DNA from: Neolewinella lacunae
Lineage (GTDB): Bacteria; Bacteroidota; Bacteroidia; Chitinophagales; Saprospiraceae
DNA: 64,000 bases
Assembly (NCBI RefSeq): GCF_014349155.1
Contig: NZ_JACSIT010000141.1
Coordinates: 122,919 to 186,918 of the forward strand
Reading direction: 5' to 3'
In this document: in pieces, positions 16,987-26,189 of the stretch
Numbering within the stretch: position 1 is the stretch's first letter
Layout of the letters: each line of letters starts with the position of its first letter
Made by a program: the position numbers and the translations under genes
The notes under the pieces: generated by a model
Databases searched by the model: none
What the model was told of the DNA's origin: nothing
The model's input: the letters and a program-made list of their open reading frames with translations, nothing else

Positions 16987-19900
16987 CTCTCTTCCCCTTT
17001 AACCGTAACGAGGAAGGCTACCAGGTCGCGGATTTCCCGTTTACTCAGCTTGCCTTCTACCGAGGGCATACTGGATGGCAGTGTTTCCTCCTCCGCGATG
17101 TCTTCGCGGGGGATGGTGCGGATGTCGGTCTTGCCGGTCTTCACCTTCAAATGGGCAGGGGTACGTTCCAGGACGATGCCGGAAAGGGCAGTTTGGTCTT
17201 TGAGGGTTACCAACACCGTCTCGTGGCCGGGAGAGAGGGCGGCACTGGGCCGAATGATGGAGGTCAGGATTTCCCGGGGGCTCAGGCGGCTTCCTACGCC
17301 CTCCAGTCCGGGCCCTACGTTGCCGCCGTATTCGAAGATGGCGTGGCAGCGGGTACACTGGGCCGTTGCGTTGCGCATAAAAATTCGCTGCCCCGTCCGG
17401 GCATCACCGCCCACCAGCGCCGATGCGAATAGGCCCAGGTCATCTTCGGCCGTCTTCTTGGCCGCGTAGGCATCGAGTTGGGCCCGCAGTGCCGGACTGC
17501 CTTCCCTGGCTTCAATGGTCTCGATCAGGTCGAGGTGGAGGGCGGGAGCGAGCTTGCCGCTTTCCATTTTTTCTACGAGGGTGCCGAGGTAGGTTGCCGC
17601 ACCTTCGACGGATAGTTTACCCAGTCCCGTCAGGGCCGCCTGTGCTTCCTGCGTACTTCCCTTCTCGATGATTTCAGCGTATAGCCCTACCGCTTTATCA
17701 GGATCAATGCTGGACTGTGGCAGCAGGGAAAGTGCCTGGGCCCTTACGCCACTATCCCGATCGTTCATGGCGGCGCGGAGGAGGTTTTCCAGATCAGGGG
17801 CCTTCAATTTATCGAGTGCGACCAGGGCGACAGAGCGGATGTTGGCGGAGCGGTCTTTGGTCACCAGGGCGGTAAGTTGCTCCGTCGTGCTGGCGATCTG
17901 GAGGATGGCGGCGGCCTGGATGGCGGCGGCACGGGTAGCTTCGTCTCCGCTGGCGATGAGGCTGGCGATGCCACCACCCAATTTTTCCTGTACGTAGGTC
18001 GCGTCGCGTTTGCGCGGGCCCCGGTAGCGTCCGTCAACGCGGTCAAAGAGCGATGGTTCGGCCCAGTGAGCCAGGGTGGCAAGGGCTTCGGCGCGCAGGA
18101 TGGCGGGTGCAGCGGGGTTATTGGCGTAGGCTACCAGAAGATCGACGTTGGCTTTTTCGCCGACGTTGAGGTTGGCGTTGATGGCCCGGCGTACGAGGGC
18201 CTCACTTTGCCATTCCACCTTACCCAGCACCTGCGCCAGCGCCCCCATCGCTTCGGGAATCTGGAAATCGTCGTTGATGCCACGGGCTGCTTCCGCTACT
18301 ACGTATTCGTCCGCATCGTTCAGGAATTTGGCAATTTCCGGGGAGTTCATCCGCCGCAGGGCCACCACGGCGATGGTGCGCAGGGCGCGGGAGGTATCGG
18401 TGGTCAGGGCCGTTAGCGCAGCGGCGTCGCCAATGCGGCCCAGGGCAACCATGCCGCCGTGACGCAACCAGCTGTCCTGGCCACCGTCCGCCCGCAACAT
18501 GGCCAGAATGGGGGCAACCCCTTCGCCGGAAGCAGTGCGGCCCAGGGCCTCCATGGCAAAAAAGCGCACGCGCGGGCTGGTGTGGCCCAGCAGCCCGATA
18601 AGGGGCTCGTTGGCGCTGCCATCCCGCAAATCACCAATCATCTTGGCGGCCTGGGCCACAATTTCCGGATCCTTATCCGCCAGGAAAGGGTGCAAGGCCG
18701 TGCCCCCGGCGTAGCCCAGGCGCTGCATCTGGGCCATGCCCCAGATCGCGTGGATGCGGGCCAACTGGGAGGTACTGCCCGTCGCCATTTTCTGTAGTGC
18801 GGCGAAGCCTTCTTCCCCCCGCTTCGCCAGGGCAAACTGGGCATTGCGGCGAATCCGCTGGTCCTGGTGGCCCAGCAGATCGGCTAAGGCCTGGTCTTCT
18901 TTGGTGGCAAAATCTTCGTTGAGTAAGGCTTTGACCTCCTCGCGTTTGGCCATTTCTGCGCCGGCGGCGGCACCCATATCCAGCTTCCAGATCCGCCCGG
19001 CGTCTTTGGTGCCCCAGCCGTTGATCCAGTCGCCGAAGTAAAGTGCGCCATCGGGCCCAAAATCCAGGCCCGTAGGCAGCAGGCCCTGCACCACTTCCTG
19101 GGTTTTGGCCAGGGCGAAGCCGGCCCCATCTGGCTTCATCTGGAAAGCGTGGATGGGGGAGTTGCTGGGGGAGCCGCGGAACTCGGCCACGAAGAAGTGG
19201 TCGTACCAGGCCGGACTCAGCGCCGTGCCGGGGTTGTAGACCAGGCCCGTGGGGCCGTTAACGAAATTCTGGATGGGCGGCAGGAAGTAGGCCGCTTGTT
19301 CCGCGTGGCGGGGGAGGTACATCCCCTCGTTCATCCACACTTTGTAGTCGTTGTTGGTGGGGTCGGTGTACTTTCCGAACTGCCAGTTGATGCGCCAGCC
19401 CGAGTCCGATCCGTCAATGAGGTAAACCAGGCGCTCCCGTTCGCCGGGGTGGTCGCCGTCGTTGTCTACCGTGATGAGGTTGCCAAACTGATCAAAAGCA
19501 AACTCGTGGGTATTGCGCACCCCCATGGCAAAGACTTCGAAATTGGAACCGTCGGGGTCGCAGCGGACGACCACCCCGCGGTTGGGGTATTTCCATTCTT
19601 TACCGGATTTATCGACGACGTTGGCACCAATGTCGCCGATGCCCCACCAGATGCGGCCCTGGGGACCAACGGTGACCCCCGACATGCCGTGGCCGCTGAA
19701 ACCTACGTGAACGGCGTAGCCGTGGCTGATGGACTCGGTCTGGTCGGCAATGCCGTTCTTGTTGCGGTCCTGGGTACGCCACAGGTCGGGGCCAACGGCC
19801 ACGTACACTTCTCCGTCGTGGAATTCCACGCCGTTGGCCACGTCGGTAATCTCCTCACCGAAGTCGGAAAGGTAGCGTTGGGCACGGTCGGCTACGCCGT

Positions 19901-20411
19901 CGCCGGTCTGGTCAGTCAGGAACCATACTTGTTCTTTTTCGACGGTCAGGTCGCGCCAGTCTTTGACGCCGTCTCCGTTGAGGTCTTTGAGGTGCAGCTC
20001 GGATTCGTCGCTGTCGGCCGAAAAGGTTTCGCGGAGGAAGGCCCGGCGGTCTTCGACGGACTGAAATGAGATAGAAGCCGTCATCCAATTGCTGTGGCCG
20101 CGGATGTCAAATTCAGAATTTTCCTGGCGGGTGGCGCTGGTGTAGAAGATGCGGCCGTCGGGCGCTACACTGATGGCAATGGGGTCGGTCACCAGCGAAT
20201 CGGCGGCCCAGACGGAGAGGTCAAAGCCATCAGCCAGGACAACGGACGCCTCACTGCGCAGCTTCCCGGCTTCGCTGGCCGCCGTGGCGGGGTCAATCTC
20301 AATGGCCAGTGCCGGATATTTATCGGTAATCTCGGGGGTGGGGGAACAGGCGTAAGCGAGGCCCGTAATAATGATAGCAAGGCCCAGGAGGCGCGCCAAG
20401 ACGGTTTTCAT
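16983..20411 (-). CDS. Large lipoprotein: beta-propeller, HEAT repeats and C-terminal cytochrome c
   Basis: A 1142-residue predicted lipoprotein (lipobox LAYACSP, Cys-22). The first 470 residues form a sugar-dehydrogenase/PQQ-type beta-propeller (VAPDGRIFYT, GPQGRIWWGIGDIGAN, GDHPGERERLVYLIDGSDSGWRINWQ, LDFGPDGALYFGDWINGWG). Residues about 500-950 are HEAT-like repeats. A C-terminal heme c domain carries CTRCHAIFEYGGNVGPGLEGVG with a distal-methionine candidate later. This architecture is common in Planctomycetes and Bacteroidota and is thought to be a periplasmic oxidoreductase, though its substrate is unknown. Confidence 0.88.
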   Translation of the reverse strand: MKTVLARLLGLAIIITGLAYACSPTPEITDKYPALAIEIDPATAASEAGKLRSEASVVLADGFDLSVWAADSLVTDPIAISVAPDGRIFYTSATRQENSEFDIRGHSNWMTASISFQSVEDRRAFLRETFSADSDESELHLKDLNGDGVKDWRDLTVEKEQVWFLTDQTGDGVADRAQRYLSDFGEEITDVANGVEFHDGEVYVAVGPDLWRTQDRNKNGIADQTESISHGYAVHVGFSGHGMSGVTVGPQGRIWWGIGDIGANVVDKSGKEWKYPNRGVVVRCDPDGSNFEVFAMGVRNTHEFAFDQFGNLITVDNDGDHPGERERLVYLIDGSDSGWRINWQFGKYTDPTNNDYKVWMNEGMYLPRHAEQAAYFLPPIQNFVNGPTGLVYNPGTALSPAWYDHFFVAEFRGSPSNSPIHAFQMKPDGAGFALAKTQEVVQGLLPTGLDFGPDGALYFGDWINGWGTKDAGRIWKLDMGAAAGAEMAKREEVKALLNEDFATKEDQALADLLGHQDQRIRRNAQFALAKRGEEGFAALQKMATGSTSQLARIHAIWGMAQMQRLGYAGGTALHPFLADKDPEIVAQAAKMIGDLRDGSANEPLIGLLGHTSPRVRFFAMEALGRTASGEGVAPILAMLRADGGQDSWLRHGGMVALGRIGDAAALTALTTDTSRALRTIAVVALRRMNSPEIAKFLNDADEYVVAEAARGINDDFQIPEAMGALAQVLGKVEWQSEALVRRAINANLNVGEKANVDLLVAYANNPAAPAILRAEALATLAHWAEPSLFDRVDGRYRGPRKRDATYVQEKLGGGIASLIASGDEATRAAAIQAAAILQIASTTEQLTALVTKDRSANIRSVALVALDKLKAPDLENLLRAAMNDRDSGVRAQALSLLPQSSIDPDKAVGLYAEIIEKGSTQEAQAALTGLGKLSVEGAATYLGTLVEKMESGKLAPALHLDLIETIEAREGSPALRAQLDAYAAKKTAEDDLGLFASALVGGDARTGQRIFMRNATAQCTRCHAIFEYGGNVGPGLEGVGSRLSPREILTSIIRPSAALSPGHETVLVTLKDQTALSGIVLERTPAHLKVKTGKTDIRTIPREDIAEEETLPSSMPSVEGKLSKREIRDLVAFLVTVKGEES

Positions 20412-20537
20412 GATCTACTTTTTTGGTATTGATACTCCCTACAGTACGGGCCTAAGGTACAAAGGGAATCCAGAGTGGGCCACATAATTTAAACACCCCC
20501 TGAAAGTGTTAAAAGTCAGCGTTTTTGAAAAAAATAC

Positions 20538-20569
20538 TTGCCAAGACAACATTTGCCGCACTATCTTTA
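20538..20569 (+). promoter_or_regulatory. phhA promoter
   Basis: TTG at 20538-20540, 21-nt spacer, TATCTTTA at 20562-20569. This is the same spacing as the tRNA-Val promoter, 53 nt before the phhA ATG. Confidence 0.65.
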
Positions 20570-20622
20570 TTTTCTTAATAACCGCCGGATCTGCGCCCGG
20601 TGAGGTCTCTAAATACTGACTT

Positions 20623-21360
20623 ATGTCCGCCACGCTTCCAGTCCAACAAGATTATTCCGCCTACACGCCGCAGGATTATGCGGTATGGCAACAACTGACC
20701 GAACGGCAAACGAAGGCCCTGCGCCAGCACGCGTGCCAGGAATACCTGGAGTGTTTAGAAGCCCTCCACCCCGTGCTGGGTCCGGAGCATCCGCCGCGCT
20801 TTACGGATTTGAATGTGCAGCTCCGTGCGGCCCACGGTTGGTCGATCAAGGTCGTCCCGGGCTTCTTGCCCGTCGGCGAGTTTTTTGCCTTGCTGGCCAG
20901 CCGGCGCTTTTGCTCCAGCACCTGGCTGCGCAAGCCCGAGCAACTGGACTACCTGGAGGAGCCCGACATGTTCCACGACATCTACGGCCACATCCCGCTG
21001 TACCTGAATGCGGACTATGCCACTTTTGCCGAGCGACTGGGCAAATTGGGCGTCCGTTGGGCCGAAGACGAAGAAAAAATCACCCAACTGCAACGCCTCT
21101 ACTGGTTCACCATCGAGTTTGGCGTGATGCGGCAGGAAGACGGAGCAGTAAAAGTTTACGGTGCTGGCATCTGCAGCAGCTACGGTGAGACAATGCACGT
21201 TTTCAACGATCCTGCCGTAGAAGTGGTACCCTTTACCCTGGATGCCGTGCTGGCTCAGGATTTCATCATCACCGAGGTGCAGAACAAGTACTTTGCCATC
21301 CGCGACTTCAGTGAGCTTTGGGCGGTGGTGGATGAACTGGAGCGCCGCTGGAGCAAGTAG
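20623..21360 (+). CDS. phhA: Phenylalanine 4-monooxygenase
   Basis: PhhA (245 residues) hydroxylates phenylalanine to tyrosine using tetrahydropterin, O2 and Fe2+. The iron ligands are visible: the two histidines of MFHDIYGHIPL and the glutamate of YWFTIEFGVM. RFTDLNVQLRAAHGWSIKVVPGFLPVGEFFALLASRRF and the C-terminal PFTLDAVLAQDFIITEVQ also match prokaryotic aromatic amino acid hydroxylases, and the length is typical for the short bacterial form. No pterin dehydratase (PhhB) is adjacent. Confidence 0.96.
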   Translation: MSATLPVQQDYSAYTPQDYAVWQQLTERQTKALRQHACQEYLECLEALHPVLGPEHPPRFTDLNVQLRAAHGWSIKVVPGFLPVGEFFALLASRRFCSSTWLRKPEQLDYLEEPDMFHDIYGHIPLYLNADYATFAERLGKLGVRWAEDEEKITQLQRLYWFTIEFGVMRQEDGAVKVYGAGICSSYGETMHVFNDPAVEVVPFTLDAVLAQDFIITEVQNKYFAIRDFSELWAVVDELERRWSK

Positions 21361-21388
21361 ATGCAGGCCTGATGGTGGAGAGTACGGT

Positions 21389-22129
21389 CTATCCCAAACG
21401 CGCCTTCATCGCCTCCCAGAGAAGTATGCCCGCTGCGACGCTGACGTTGAAGCTGTTGATGTCTCCGGCCTGCGGAATGCGGAAGCGCACGTCGGCGGCG
21501 CGGCCCACCCCCTCGCTGATGCCTTCGCCCTCCGCACCCATTACGATGCAGAGGGGCTCGGTAAGCTTCAGTTCGTGGAGGTAAGTCTCCGCCTGGAGGT
21601 CGCTGGCAATTACCTGCACCCCGCTCATCCGCAGCAATTCTACGGTATTGACCAGGCTTTTTTCCCGGCAAACGGGCAAACGCAGCAGGGCGCCGGCGCT
21701 GCTTTTCACCGCATCTGCCGTCAGGCCGGCACTGTTTTTCTGCGGGATGATCAGGGCGTGGCCGCCACAGACTTCCGCCGAGCGGGCGATGGCCCCCAGG
21801 TTACGAACGTCCGTTACTCCATCCAATAAGAGCAGCAAAGGCGTCTCCCCACGCTCGTAGATCATCGGCAGCAGGTCTTCGATTTTCTGGTAGGGCGCGG
21901 CCGCCAGCTGGGCCACTACGCCCTGGTGATTGCCCCGTACCATGCGCTGTAATTTGTTGGTGGGGATGATGGTGAAGGGGACTTCCATCATCTTACACAG
22001 TCCACGGAGTTCTTTCTCAAAATCGCCGCGGGTGCCCTGTTGCAGGAAAACTTTGTCTACCGGACGGCTGGACTGGAGGGCTTCTAAAACGGGGTGGCGA
22101 CCGTAAATCAGGTCTTCTCTTTCTTTCAT
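21389..22129 (-). CDS. rlmB: 23S rRNA (guanosine-2'-O-)-methyltransferase RlmB/TrmH family
   Basis: A 246-residue SpoU-family knotted methyltransferase. The N-terminal substrate-binding domain begins REDLIYGRHPVLEALQSSRPVDKVFLQQG. Motif 1 is LLDGVTDVRNLGAIARSAEVCGGHALII, motif 2 CIVMGAEGEGIS and motif 3 FRIPQAGDINSFNVSVAAGILLWE. By these it probably methylates G2251 of 23S rRNA, though close TrmH paralogues cannot be excluded. ATG 22129 overlaps the upstream gene's stop as ATGA, so the two are co-transcribed and probably translationally coupled. Confidence 0.93.
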   Translation of the reverse strand: MKEREDLIYGRHPVLEALQSSRPVDKVFLQQGTRGDFEKELRGLCKMMEVPFTIIPTNKLQRMVRGNHQGVVAQLAAAPYQKIEDLLPMIYERGETPLLLLLDGVTDVRNLGAIARSAEVCGGHALIIPQKNSAGLTADAVKSSAGALLRLPVCREKSLVNTVELLRMSGVQVIASDLQAETYLHELKLTEPLCIVMGAEGEGISEGVGRAADVRFRIPQAGDINSFNVSVAAGILLWEAMKARLG

Positions 22130-23586
22130 GCTGGAGACGTTTCCGCCGGGCTGCTCTCCTGTACCAGCCATTGCCGGGCAACCAGAGGGTCCGTTTCCAG
22201 AATGCTCTGGTGCAGCGCGGTCATTTTCTTGTGGTAGGTATTCCGGTCAACAAAGCCAAGCTGTCGTTTTAAATTGACCAGTTGTTTGGAATAACGGGTG
22301 TAATTGAGGTAGCTGCGCTTATCCCGCACGCTGATGCTTTTGTTGCGCCGGACGTAAAGCCGGAAGGTCTCCAGCAGGTTGAGGGCATAGTCGTGGTCTT
22401 CCTGGTCGTAGGCAATCCGGACTTCCAGCAAGACCCGCGCCAGGTGATAGGTGACGTCAGAGTCGGTTACCCGGATGAGCAGTTTGGCCGCTTCGTCAAG
22501 CCGCTTGAGGGAATAAAGGAACTGGGCCTTGTTGAGGGCGTAGGCGTTTTCGCGCTTGCTTTCGGGCAGGCGTTCGCGGTTCTTTTCGATGAAGTGCTCC
22601 GTCCATTCCACTTCCCCGTTGGCGGAGCCAAGGGTAACGATATTCTTGTAGTCCCACTCACTGATCTCTTCCTTGTTGTACATGATGCCCGTAGTGATGC
22701 CGCGTTGGTAGAGGCTGAACAATTCCATGCGATAGTCGGAGTGGCCGCTCATGATGCGCTGGATACAGTAGTTGCTGGCAAAACCAAACAGGTCTTTTCG
22801 CTGGAGCGGGGGCAGGCGGTCCAGGCCCTCGTCGAGATAATAGCGCATTCTTTCGTAGTGCACCACCTCGTCGGGCTCCCGGAGGCTGAGCAAGATGTGG
22901 TAGTAGCAGTCGATGCTGGATTCCCCTTCTTCCCGGCGCAGCTGCAGGCCTTTTTCGGAGCCGAGAAAAGCCAGCATGGGATCCAGAAACAGCAGGTCGT
23001 ACTGGGTGTTGCGGAACATCATATTGGCCGTCAACTGGCAGGCGTGGCGGAGTTTTTCAACCAGGTAGTAGCGGTCCAGATGGTCGATCATCGCCTGCGG
23101 GTTGCGGGTGTCGGAGCGGTTGGCGTTATCTCGGTGGTAGGTATAGATGGCCTTTAGTTCATAGGCTGCCAGGTGGGCGTCGCCATCGCGGTAGGGGTGC
23201 TTGTCCACCATCCGGTCCAGCCTTTTGCCCCGGTTTTCGAGCAGTTCGAAGCGTTGCAGGTCGCGGGTGCGTTTCAGGGTGAGGACCTCTTCGCGGAAGG
23301 TTTCCTGCTGCAGTTGCTCCACGGCCAGGAAGCGGTTGACCAGTTTCATGAGCGACGACTGCAAATCGGCCAGGCCTTGCTCCGTCCCGCTGCCTTTCAC
23401 GGCATCCTCGGCCCGCGCTTCGGTGAGCCGGGGGCTGGGTTTGGCAAGTTCTTTCAGGATAAAATCCAGCAGGCGGGAGGTGCCCTCGTGGCGGTTAAAG
23501 TAGGGGCTGCGCACAAACTGCCGCAGGCGTTCGCGTTCGCGCCCGTCCATCGCTTCAATCTGTTGTACTACTTTGGCGTCTTGCAT
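22126..23586 (-). CDS. Conserved hypothetical protein, helical-repeat type
   Basis: A 486-residue protein with no recognised catalytic motif. It begins DAKVVQQIEAMDGRERERLRQFVRSPYFNRHEGTSRLLDFI and is highly charged and helical throughout, with no signal peptide. Segments such as NAYALNKAQFLYSLKRLDEAAKLLIRV and HLARVLLEVRIAYDQEDHDYALNLLETF resemble TPR-like repeats. Similar proteins of this size are widespread but unnamed in Bacteroidota. Overlap with rlmB (ATGA) suggests a shared operon. A repeat copy lies 55 nt upstream of the ATG. Confidence 0.85.
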   Translation of the reverse strand: MQDAKVVQQIEAMDGRERERLRQFVRSPYFNRHEGTSRLLDFILKELAKPSPRLTEARAEDAVKGSGTEQGLADLQSSLMKLVNRFLAVEQLQQETFREEVLTLKRTRDLQRFELLENRGKRLDRMVDKHPYRDGDAHLAAYELKAIYTYHRDNANRSDTRNPQAMIDHLDRYYLVEKLRHACQLTANMMFRNTQYDLLFLDPMLAFLGSEKGLQLRREEGESSIDCYYHILLSLREPDEVVHYERMRYYLDEGLDRLPPLQRKDLFGFASNYCIQRIMSGHSDYRMELFSLYQRGITTGIMYNKEEISEWDYKNIVTLGSANGEVEWTEHFIEKNRERLPESKRENAYALNKAQFLYSLKRLDEAAKLLIRVTDSDVTYHLARVLLEVRIAYDQEDHDYALNLLETFRLYVRRNKSISVRDKRSYLNYTRYSKQLVNLKRQLGFVDRNTYHKKMTALHQSILETDPLVARQWLVQESSPAETSPA

Positions 23587-23640
23587 GGAGGCCTAAAGAT
23601 AAGGGGAGGAAGGGAGTGCGGAACTACTGAACTCAAAACC

Positions 23641-23658
23641 GGGCGCTGCCGCAGGTGC
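23641..23658 (-). repeat. Dispersed 18-bp repeat, between CotH gene and the helical-repeat gene
   Basis: Minus-strand GCACCTGCGGCAGCGCCC (one substitution), preceded by ACTTT. Confidence 0.85.
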
Positions 23659-23703
23659 AAAGTCTGCTTGAATGAGCGAAGTGAGGGCCGGGTCTGGGCG
23701 GGC

Positions 23704-26031
23704 TCAAGGCCGGGAGGTAACTACCCGCAGGGCAACTACGGCCAGCAAAACGAGCAGCCCAAAGCCAATCCGCCAGTAAAAATCGCTGCTCGTCAGCACC
23801 GCGCTTTCCAGCTCCCGGGGATTGGGCTGGCCGGGAGTGCCGGGGCCCGCAGCGGTGGCCCAGTAGCGGGGGTCGGTGTTGTCCAAGCCAGGATCCGTCA
23901 GGGCGTACACAAAATCCCCCGGAGTAGGCTCGGGGGCGAAGTCGATGCTGTTGACGAAAGCGCCGAGCGGACCGTAAATGCCCAGGGTTTCGCCGCTTTT
24001 GCGCAGGCCAAAGGGGAGGGCCAGGGGAGTTGGTAAGCCCGGGTAGGCTGCGGCGAAGCGGACGGGGTCTTCGCTCAATACCAGGTAGCCGCCGGCGCGC
24101 AGGTCCAGCGCCGGCAGGCGCAACTCGTGGGTACCGTCGGTGATCTGCCAATCACGGAGGTTGACCGTTTGGGCGCTGCGGTTGTGGATTTCCAGCCAAT
24201 CGCCCGCTGCTGCGCTGGCCGGACAAATCTCGGTGAAAACGATGCGCTCCGCCAGGGCGTGGCGCAGGGGCTCGAAATTGGCCCGGATGCGGCGGGGCCG
24301 GGCGTCCGCCAGGTCCAACTCTACCGTGGGGTCGGTTGCTTCCAGCCCTTCCCAGCCCTGAAAGACGTACCCTTTTTCGGCCACGGCCCGGAGGTGGATG
24401 GGAAAGTGGGCGAAGTAACGGCCACGAATGCCTTCCTCCCCGGCCGCGACGTTGTGGTTGAGCACTACCCGCCCGCCTGGCCCGGCAGCGACGTACACCT
24501 CCCGGTCTTCGCCCGCCGCGAAGTGGGTACGCAGGTGCTCACGCAGGTAGGTGGGGCGTTCGCGGGCGAAGGTGCGCAGTCGGTCCAGGTGAATCCGCCA
24601 GTGCTGCTCGCTCCCCTTCCAGCGGGCGAGCTGCCGGGGCATGTCTTGCTCCAGCTCGGCCACCCGCTTTTCGATGGCGGCCAGAACGGTGGCGGGAGCA
24701 AAGTCGGTATGCAGGTAATCGAGGCTGCGGTTGACGAAACCGCAGCGGTAGTGGGGGTTGGTCAGCAGCTTGCGTTGGAGGAGGGTAGACCAGGGCGGGT
24801 TGGGCCAGGCGGGGCCATTGGCTTCGGTAAAAAAGGCGAGGGTATTGCGCCGGTAGGCTTCGCCGTCGTGGAGGCCAAAGCCCTGGTCAACGTCATAAAG
24901 TATCCAGCGCCAGCGGCTTGCGGGGTCGCTGCGGTTGCGCCAGTAGCGGATATTGCCGCCGGCGTCGCGGTTATCGAAGTAGGTCTGGGCAATCTGGAGG
25001 CGTTGGTAGTTGTCTACGTCCATCAGCTCCTGCACGCGGCGGTAGGGGCCGGGCTGGCTCAGGTCGTTGGCCGCAACGAAGTCGATCAGGCGTTGGTAGC
25101 TGCCCAGCTGGCCGTGTTTGACGGTTTCTTCGTGTTCCAGCAGGTCGATGTCGTCTTTGTCGGCAATGTCGTGGCGGTCGGCAATGAACTGCGGGTTGAT
25201 TTTTTCGCGCAAGTGGTAAATGCCCCAGTATTTGCCGTTGAGGTACACCTGGACGGGCCGGGCGGCCTGGTGGTCGAGGTCCCAGCTGGGGTCACGCAGC
25301 AGTCCGGTCAGGAGGGCATCCCGCAGGTAAGCCCGCTGCCAGTCGGACCCCCCGTTGCGGACGACAAGGAACTGGCAATCCTCGGGGCCCTCCGGCCCGA
25401 AAAGGGGATGGCGGAAGCGCTTGGCACCGTAGGCCTTGCGGGCGGAGAGGGAAAAGGATTTCTGGGCGTGCAGGCGGCTCATCCCGCCGAACATCCGCCA
25501 GTCGGTAGTGGCGCTGAAAACGTTGCGGCCATCGGTTTCGATCAGGTCAACGTGGGCGGGGTGTTGCTTGCGCGTCCACCAGTTGGCACCGGGCTGTTTC
25601 CAGTCGCCCGGGTCGGCCCCTGGCCCGGCCACGAACCAGCCGTGGACGGGGTCGAACAGTCGCCAGGGATCAATGATGACGGCTACGGTGAGCAGGCGGG
25701 TGGGGGGTTCACCGATGAGGTAGGTGCCCCCGTGGGGTGGTCCCTGGGGCCGGCCAGCGCTGTCAAAAGCCTGGAAGCGCAGCACGGTGGTGCGTTCCAG
25801 CCGCAGGGCTTCCGTATAGCTGAGGGAGTTGGCCGTGGGGGTGCTGCCGTCGAGGGTGTAGCGTACGCCGGCGGGCAAGGTCAGGGTTTGCGGACCGGGG
25901 TAGAAGCCGGCCGCCAGACTCGCTCCGCTCCCTTGCCCCAACACTGCACCTGCGACAGCGCCCCAAAAAAGCAGCGCGCCGTAACGAAAGTTGCGCCGCA
26001 AAAAGGAAAGGACTGGCAGCAAGGAAGGCAA
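23704..26031 (-). CDS. CotH kinase-family secreted protein with lamin-tail domain and C-terminal membrane anchor
   Basis: A 775-residue protein with an N-terminal hydrophobic export signal, a chitobiase/Big-like segment (GVRYTLDGSTPTANSLSYTEAL), a CotH-type kinase-fold domain and a lamin-tail domain (RIVFTEICPASAAAGDWLEIHNRSAQTVNLRDWQITDG). The CotH part includes KSFSLSARKAYGAKRF, VQVYLNGKYWGIYHLREKINPQFIADR and RWRWILYDVDQGFGLH. It ends in one membrane helix (FYWRIGFGLLVLLAVVALRVV) followed by TSRP. Known CotH proteins phosphorylate secreted proteins; the role here is inferred. Repeat copy 25946-25963 encodes GAVAGA in the signal segment. Confidence 0.88.
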   Translation of the reverse strand: MPSLLPVLSFLRRNFRYGALLFWGAVAGAVLGQGSGASLAAGFYPGPQTLTLPAGVRYTLDGSTPTANSLSYTEALRLERTTVLRFQAFDSAGRPQGPPHGGTYLIGEPPTRLLTVAVIIDPWRLFDPVHGWFVAGPGADPGDWKQPGANWWTRKQHPAHVDLIETDGRNVFSATTDWRMFGGMSRLHAQKSFSLSARKAYGAKRFRHPLFGPEGPEDCQFLVVRNGGSDWQRAYLRDALLTGLLRDPSWDLDHQAARPVQVYLNGKYWGIYHLREKINPQFIADRHDIADKDDIDLLEHEETVKHGQLGSYQRLIDFVAANDLSQPGPYRRVQELMDVDNYQRLQIAQTYFDNRDAGGNIRYWRNRSDPASRWRWILYDVDQGFGLHDGEAYRRNTLAFFTEANGPAWPNPPWSTLLQRKLLTNPHYRCGFVNRSLDYLHTDFAPATVLAAIEKRVAELEQDMPRQLARWKGSEQHWRIHLDRLRTFARERPTYLREHLRTHFAAGEDREVYVAAGPGGRVVLNHNVAAGEEGIRGRYFAHFPIHLRAVAEKGYVFQGWEGLEATDPTVELDLADARPRRIRANFEPLRHALAERIVFTEICPASAAAGDWLEIHNRSAQTVNLRDWQITDGTHELRLPALDLRAGGYLVLSEDPVRFAAAYPGLPTPLALPFGLRKSGETLGIYGPLGAFVNSIDFAPEPTPGDFVYALTDPGLDNTDPRYWATAAGPGTPGQPNPRELESAVLTSSDFYWRIGFGLLVLLAVVALRVVTSRP
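25946..25963 (+). repeat. Dispersed 18-bp repeat inside the CotH gene signal segment
   Basis: GCACCTGCGACAGCGCCC (two central substitutions). On the gene's strand it encodes GAVAGA at residues 24-29. Confidence 0.85.
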
Positions 26032-26049
26032 TTTTCGGGGGCAGGTGGC

Positions 26050-26057
26050 GAAAGATA
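26050..26057 (-). promoter_or_regulatory. Putative CotH gene promoter (-7 element)
   Basis: TATCTTTC on the minus strand (one mismatch from TAnnTTTG), 19 nt upstream of the ATG at 26031. Confidence 0.4.
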
Positions 26058-26189
26058 GCCCGGGCCACCGACTTTTTCCGATATTCGGCCTTGACAGCCG
26101 CCACAGCGGCCCGTTTTACCCTCACCCGCAGCCCTATTCGGCGGGTATTCACGCAAAAACCGCCCAAAACACAAGCATTCCCGCCCGCC

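Noticed and set aside
20439-20633. 64-codon frame on the minus strand between the large lipoprotein gene and phhA
   Set aside because: It covers the phhA promoter (TTG-N21-TATCTTTA) and has no protein-like composition.
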